Assembly (NCBI GenBank): GCA_965223485.1 | Contig: OZ244993.1 | Location: 2,852,001 to 2,916,000, forward strand | Length of the DNA stretch: 64,000 nucleotides | Reading direction: 5' to 3' | Origin: VXPQ01 sp965223485 | GTDB lineage: Bacteria; Bacteroidota; Rhodothermia; Rhodothermales; VXPQ01 | Notes under the pieces: generated by a model | Told to the model about the DNA's origin: nothing | What the model saw: only the letters and a program-made list of their open reading frames with translations | The model's database searches: none | Shown here: positions 61,417 through 64,000 of the stretch, piece after piece | How the letters are laid out: every line of letters starts with the position of its first letter | Position numbering within the stretch: the stretch's first letter is position 1 | Made by a program: the position numbers and the translations under genes

Positions 61417-62373
61417 TCAGCGCCCAGCGGCCGCTTGAACGTCCGGGATAGAAGAAGAGAGATCGGGCAACGCTTGCTCCGGGCGGCGTTTCCACGTATA
61501 CGCGAGCCCGGCCAGCCCGAGCAGAAGCGCTACAAGGGATATGATTTCGGCCTGCGTGACCGTCGCGCCGAGGACATCAAACGTGTTATTGACCCGTATT
61601 TGCTCGATGAGAAACCGTTCGACCCCGTTGAAAACAAGGTACCACGAAAAGAGCCACCCATTGCGGTAAGGATGTTTTCGAAGTGCCCAAAGCAACCCGA
61701 ACAACGCCGACGCCATCAGAAATTCGTAGATGGACGTCGGGTACACCCCCGATTCCGGCAAATTTATACCAAGGATGTTATTCGGATAGGTCTCCGCCCA
61801 TAACCAGGTTGGAATCCACCCCGGTTTGGCAAGAAGATCCGCTGGAATGCCCCAATCGCCATCCCCGGCAAGGTGACAACCGATCCGCCCGATGCCGTAA
61901 GCAAGCATGAGAGACGGCGCCAGCGCATCGGCAAAAGCTGCTCCCGATACCCCCTTCCTGCGCACATAGAGCGTAATGGTAATGCCGGCTACAATCAGTC
62001 CCCCGTAGAACGTCAAACCGCCCGAGGAGAAAAGCATACCTGCGGGATCGGCAAAGAACGTGTCGAGGTTTTCCAGAATATGAAAAACCTTGGCCCCGGC
62101 AATGCCGCATACCACAACCAGCACGGTTACGGTACCCATCAGCGCGGATGGAAGTGCTTCCCGCACCACAGCACGGCCTTTCTTACCGCCCCCCTTCACA
62201 CCCACGCGCACGCTTCCGATGCGGCCGACGCCGTGCATGCGATCCAACTCACGCTGCGCCAGCCACATACCCGTAATGACCCCCACCGCCACCATGGCGC
62301 CAAACGAATAAATAGGAAACGGCAAGCTGAAGCCGAAAACGTCCTGAAATATGTCGCTCAATCGCGGATACAT
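61417..62373 (-). CDS. lgt: Prolipoprotein diacylglyceryl transferase
   Basis: The 318-residue inner-membrane enzyme attaches diacylglycerol to lipobox cysteines. FPIYSFGAMVAVGVI is the first membrane segment. SSGGLTFYGGLIVAG and YGIGRIGCHLAGDGDWG are the Lgt signatures, with GDGDWG in place of the proteobacterial NxExxG form. YPTSIYEF and NGVERFLIEQIRVN near the end carry the other conserved Arg/Glu residues. An unusual basic Gly-rich insert (GGGKKGRA) lies between the first helices. It matures lipoproteins such as those at 32410 and 39862. Confidence 0.94.
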   Translation of the reverse strand: MYPRLSDIFQDVFGFSLPFPIYSFGAMVAVGVITGMWLAQRELDRMHGVGRIGSVRVGVKGGGKKGRAVVREALPSALMGTVTVLVVVCGIAGAKVFHILENLDTFFADPAGMLFSSGGLTFYGGLIVAGITITLYVRRKGVSGAAFADALAPSLMLAYGIGRIGCHLAGDGDWGIPADLLAKPGWIPTWLWAETYPNNILGINLPESGVYPTSIYEFLMASALFGLLWALRKHPYRNGWLFSWYLVFNGVERFLIEQIRVNNTFDVLGATVTQAEIISLVALLLGLAGLAYTWKRRPEQALPDLSSSIPDVQAAAGR

Positions 62374-62395
62374 CGTTTACAGTGGCGCGCGGCGT

Positions 62396-63736
62396 TTATC
62401 GGGAAGAGGTCGGTGCGGAACCCTCGCCGGCGCGAGCATCCCGTAAGCATTTCGATATATGGTCCGGCGCCTCGTCGGCAGGAAGCTGAACCTGTTCGCC
62501 TGAATCCATGTTTTTCAGTTGAACAACCCCGCTCTCCAGTTCGGTCTGCCCCGCAATCAATGTAAAAGGGGCTCGCTGCCGGTGGGCCTCCCGCATTTGC
62601 GCCTTCATGGAACGGCCCTTCAGGTCAAAGCTCGCCGACATCCCCTGCCGCCGCAAACGCTGGGCCTCCCGAAACGCCCATCGCTGTGCATCGTCGCCGA
62701 GCGCCACCAGAAAAACATCCGGGGAAGGAGCTTCCGGAATATTCGCATCTTGCGCATCGAGCGCCAGAAGCAATCGCTCGATCCCTGCAGCAAAGCCTAC
62801 ACCCGGCGCAGGACGATCCGATCCCAATGCGGAAGCCAATAGATCGTATCGGCCACCGCCTGCCAACGCACTCTGCGCACCGAGGTCCGGGCTCTCCAGT
62901 TCGAACGCCGTATGCATGTAATAATCCAGTCCCCGGACCAGCAGTAAATCCTCAATGAAGTCGATCCCTACTTCGCCCAGACATCGTTTCACGCTTTCAT
63001 ACCGTTCCCGGGTTTGCTCACCCGTAAAATCGATCAACAAGGGGGCGTCCCGGAGTAACGCCTGCTCGCGCTCATCTTTCGTGTCGAGGATGCGAAGCGG
63101 ATTCTTTTCGAGCCGCTGCTGCCCGCTCTCCGACAGGGTGTCCTTGTGTGGACTCAACCAGGCGCGGAGGGCCTCTACGTACTGTTTCCGCTCCTCCGGA
63201 AGGCCCAGCGTATTGATGCGGAGCCTGCTTCCCGTTATGCCCAAGGCATCGTAAATAGCCAGCATAAGCGCAATGACTTCGGCATCTGCCCGCGGATCAT
63301 CCGCTCCGATTGTTTCGCACCCAAACTGGTGAAACTGCCGATACCTCCCCTTCTGGGGGCGTTCCGCCCGAAAACACGGACCAATGTAGTACAACCTCTG
63401 TACCCCGCCACGCTGTTCGAGGCGGTGCTGAAGCCAGGCGCGCATCACAGGCGCCGTCACTTCGGGACGCAGTACATACCGGTCATTCCCCCGCTCTACC
63501 ACAAACATTTCCTTCGTGACAATATCCGTCCCTTCGCCAATGCCCCGGACGATCAACCCCTCCTCTTCAAGAACAGGCGTACGGATCTCCTCGAAATGAA
63601 AGCGGGCCATGGTCTTGCGGATAACGTCCTCGACATACTGCCAGGACGAACTGCCAGACACGGCAGCCCCATCCGCCACGGATGGCCAAGGCAGGATATC
63701 GAACGCACCGCGTATGTTCCGCCAGATCTTCGCCAC
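62396..63736 (-). CDS. hisS: Histidyl-tRNA synthetase
   Basis: The start is GTG 63736 (446 residues). It is a class II synthetase: RPEVTAPVMRAWLQ, CFRAERPQKGRYRQFHQFGCE (motif 2), LVRGLDYYMHTAFE, LAGGGRYD and GVGFAAGIERLLLAL (motif 3) are all present. The C-terminal anticodon-binding domain follows (DVFLVALGDDAQRWA...GVVQLKNMDSGEQ). It charges tRNA-His. lgt starts 22 bases downstream. Confidence 0.95.
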   Translation of the reverse strand: MAKIWRNIRGAFDILPWPSVADGAAVSGSSSWQYVEDVIRKTMARFHFEEIRTPVLEEEGLIVRGIGEGTDIVTKEMFVVERGNDRYVLRPEVTAPVMRAWLQHRLEQRGGVQRLYYIGPCFRAERPQKGRYRQFHQFGCETIGADDPRADAEVIALMLAIYDALGITGSRLRINTLGLPEERKQYVEALRAWLSPHKDTLSESGQQRLEKNPLRILDTKDEREQALLRDAPLLIDFTGEQTRERYESVKRCLGEVGIDFIEDLLLVRGLDYYMHTAFELESPDLGAQSALAGGGRYDLLASALGSDRPAPGVGFAAGIERLLLALDAQDANIPEAPSPDVFLVALGDDAQRWAFREAQRLRRQGMSASFDLKGRSMKAQMREAHRQRAPFTLIAGQTELESGVVQLKNMDSGEQVQLPADEAPDHISKCLRDARAGEGSAPTSSR

Positions 63737-63868
63737 AGAAAATGCGCAGAGAATATGAAGTGTTTACAAAACGCGAAGTCATGCGAGCAAGCGGACGTAC
63801 TTCTTCTTAACGTTTTGTATTCCGCCTTGTTCGCCACGGCGCCCATTCCCCATGCGGCAGTCCAATGC

Positions 63869-64000
63869 TCAGTGACCGGATGCAGGGGCCACCCCGCCGG
63901 CACGGCGCAAGTGCTCGATCACATACCTCATGTCTTCCGGAAGATCGGCCCGGAACGACACCTCCTGCCCTGTCCGGGGATGAATGAACGCCAGCGTTTC
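63869..64000 (-). CDS. RluD/RluA-type pseudouridine synthase, C-terminal fragment
   Basis: Only the last 43 residues are in the window. ETLAFIHPRTGQEVSFRADLP matches the family ending (LxFxHPxTGExxxFxAPLP), followed by PEDMRYVIEHLRRAGG. The gene is cut by the right edge. It is upstream of hisS with 132 bases between, in which I see no RNA gene. Confidence 0.8.
   Translation of the reverse strand, partial: ETLAFIHPRTGQEVSFRADLPEDMRYVIEHLRRAGGVAPASGH

Overview
The window (about 58-60% GC by eye) looks like a chromosomal segment of an FCB-group bacterium, most probably a Rhodothermota/Balneolota-type relative of Bacteroidetes. The main clues are a type IX secretion system (T9SS) sortase PorU with its outer-membrane partner PorV, and five proteins ending in NxPNP-type T9SS C-terminal domains. 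A DUF5683 protein, the GPHVC-type M23 peptidase and the weak Shine-Dalgarno sequences of most genes point the same way. This is inference from protein style; no 16S rRNA is present.

Layout. 1-3088 is a mobile-element island: a small gene cut by the left edge, an IS1595-type transposase with a small basic passenger gene, and an IS3-family element (about 1812-3088). The IS3 element carries a canonical -1 slippery heptamer, but its orfB is broken by one extra base. Its insertion truncated the toxin gene of an AbiE-like type IV toxin-antitoxin pair (3089-4837). The antitoxin is intact and preceded by a perfect 22-bp palindrome plus a degenerate second copy. 5009-18704 (minus strand) is a T9SS/envelope cluster, read as porU, porV, an M6-like protein with a destroyed active site, a gluzincin/beta-propeller/barrel protein, a TlpA-like thioredoxin and a DUF5683 protein. 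19020-23903 (minus) holds a TPR membrane protein, an NtrC-type regulator, a LolD-like ATPase, nadA and an MBL hydrolase.

24265-28208 (plus) has gapA-pgk, a DDAH-like hydrolase and a glycosyltransferase. 28475-31388 has thiC, which is rich in ATA codons unlike its neighbours and is probably acquired, followed by msrP. 31377-41139 is mixed housekeeping: HNH protein, lipoprotein, cobalamin adenosyltransferase, M23 peptidase, DUF1232, M20 peptidase, lpdA, an EnvC-like factor and a TPR lipoprotein. 41431-44463 has a GCS2-CBS fusion and an MscS channel.

44464-52856 is a secreted-protein island. It holds a (CCTG)n tract, two paralogous T9SS cargo proteins (one with and one without an internal metalloprotease domain), metG, and a Spondin_N/FN3 T9SS cargo. 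A 132-bp remnant of that last gene sits exactly against the metG stop codon. 52976-56843 is hisB-proC-hisH-(terminator)-hisA-hisF. 56922-60543 has a PLP enzyme, a flippase-like membrane protein and an orphan M1-peptidase C-terminus with HEAT repeats. 60624-64000 (minus) is rluD (partial), hisS, lgt and rlmB.

The most unusual content is the T9SS cluster with its pseudo-peptidase, the cargo paralogues, the FN3 remnant, the disrupted AbiE-like pair with its operators, and the horizontally styled thiC. I found no CRISPR array, rRNA or tRNA, and nothing I would confidently call a wholly new system.
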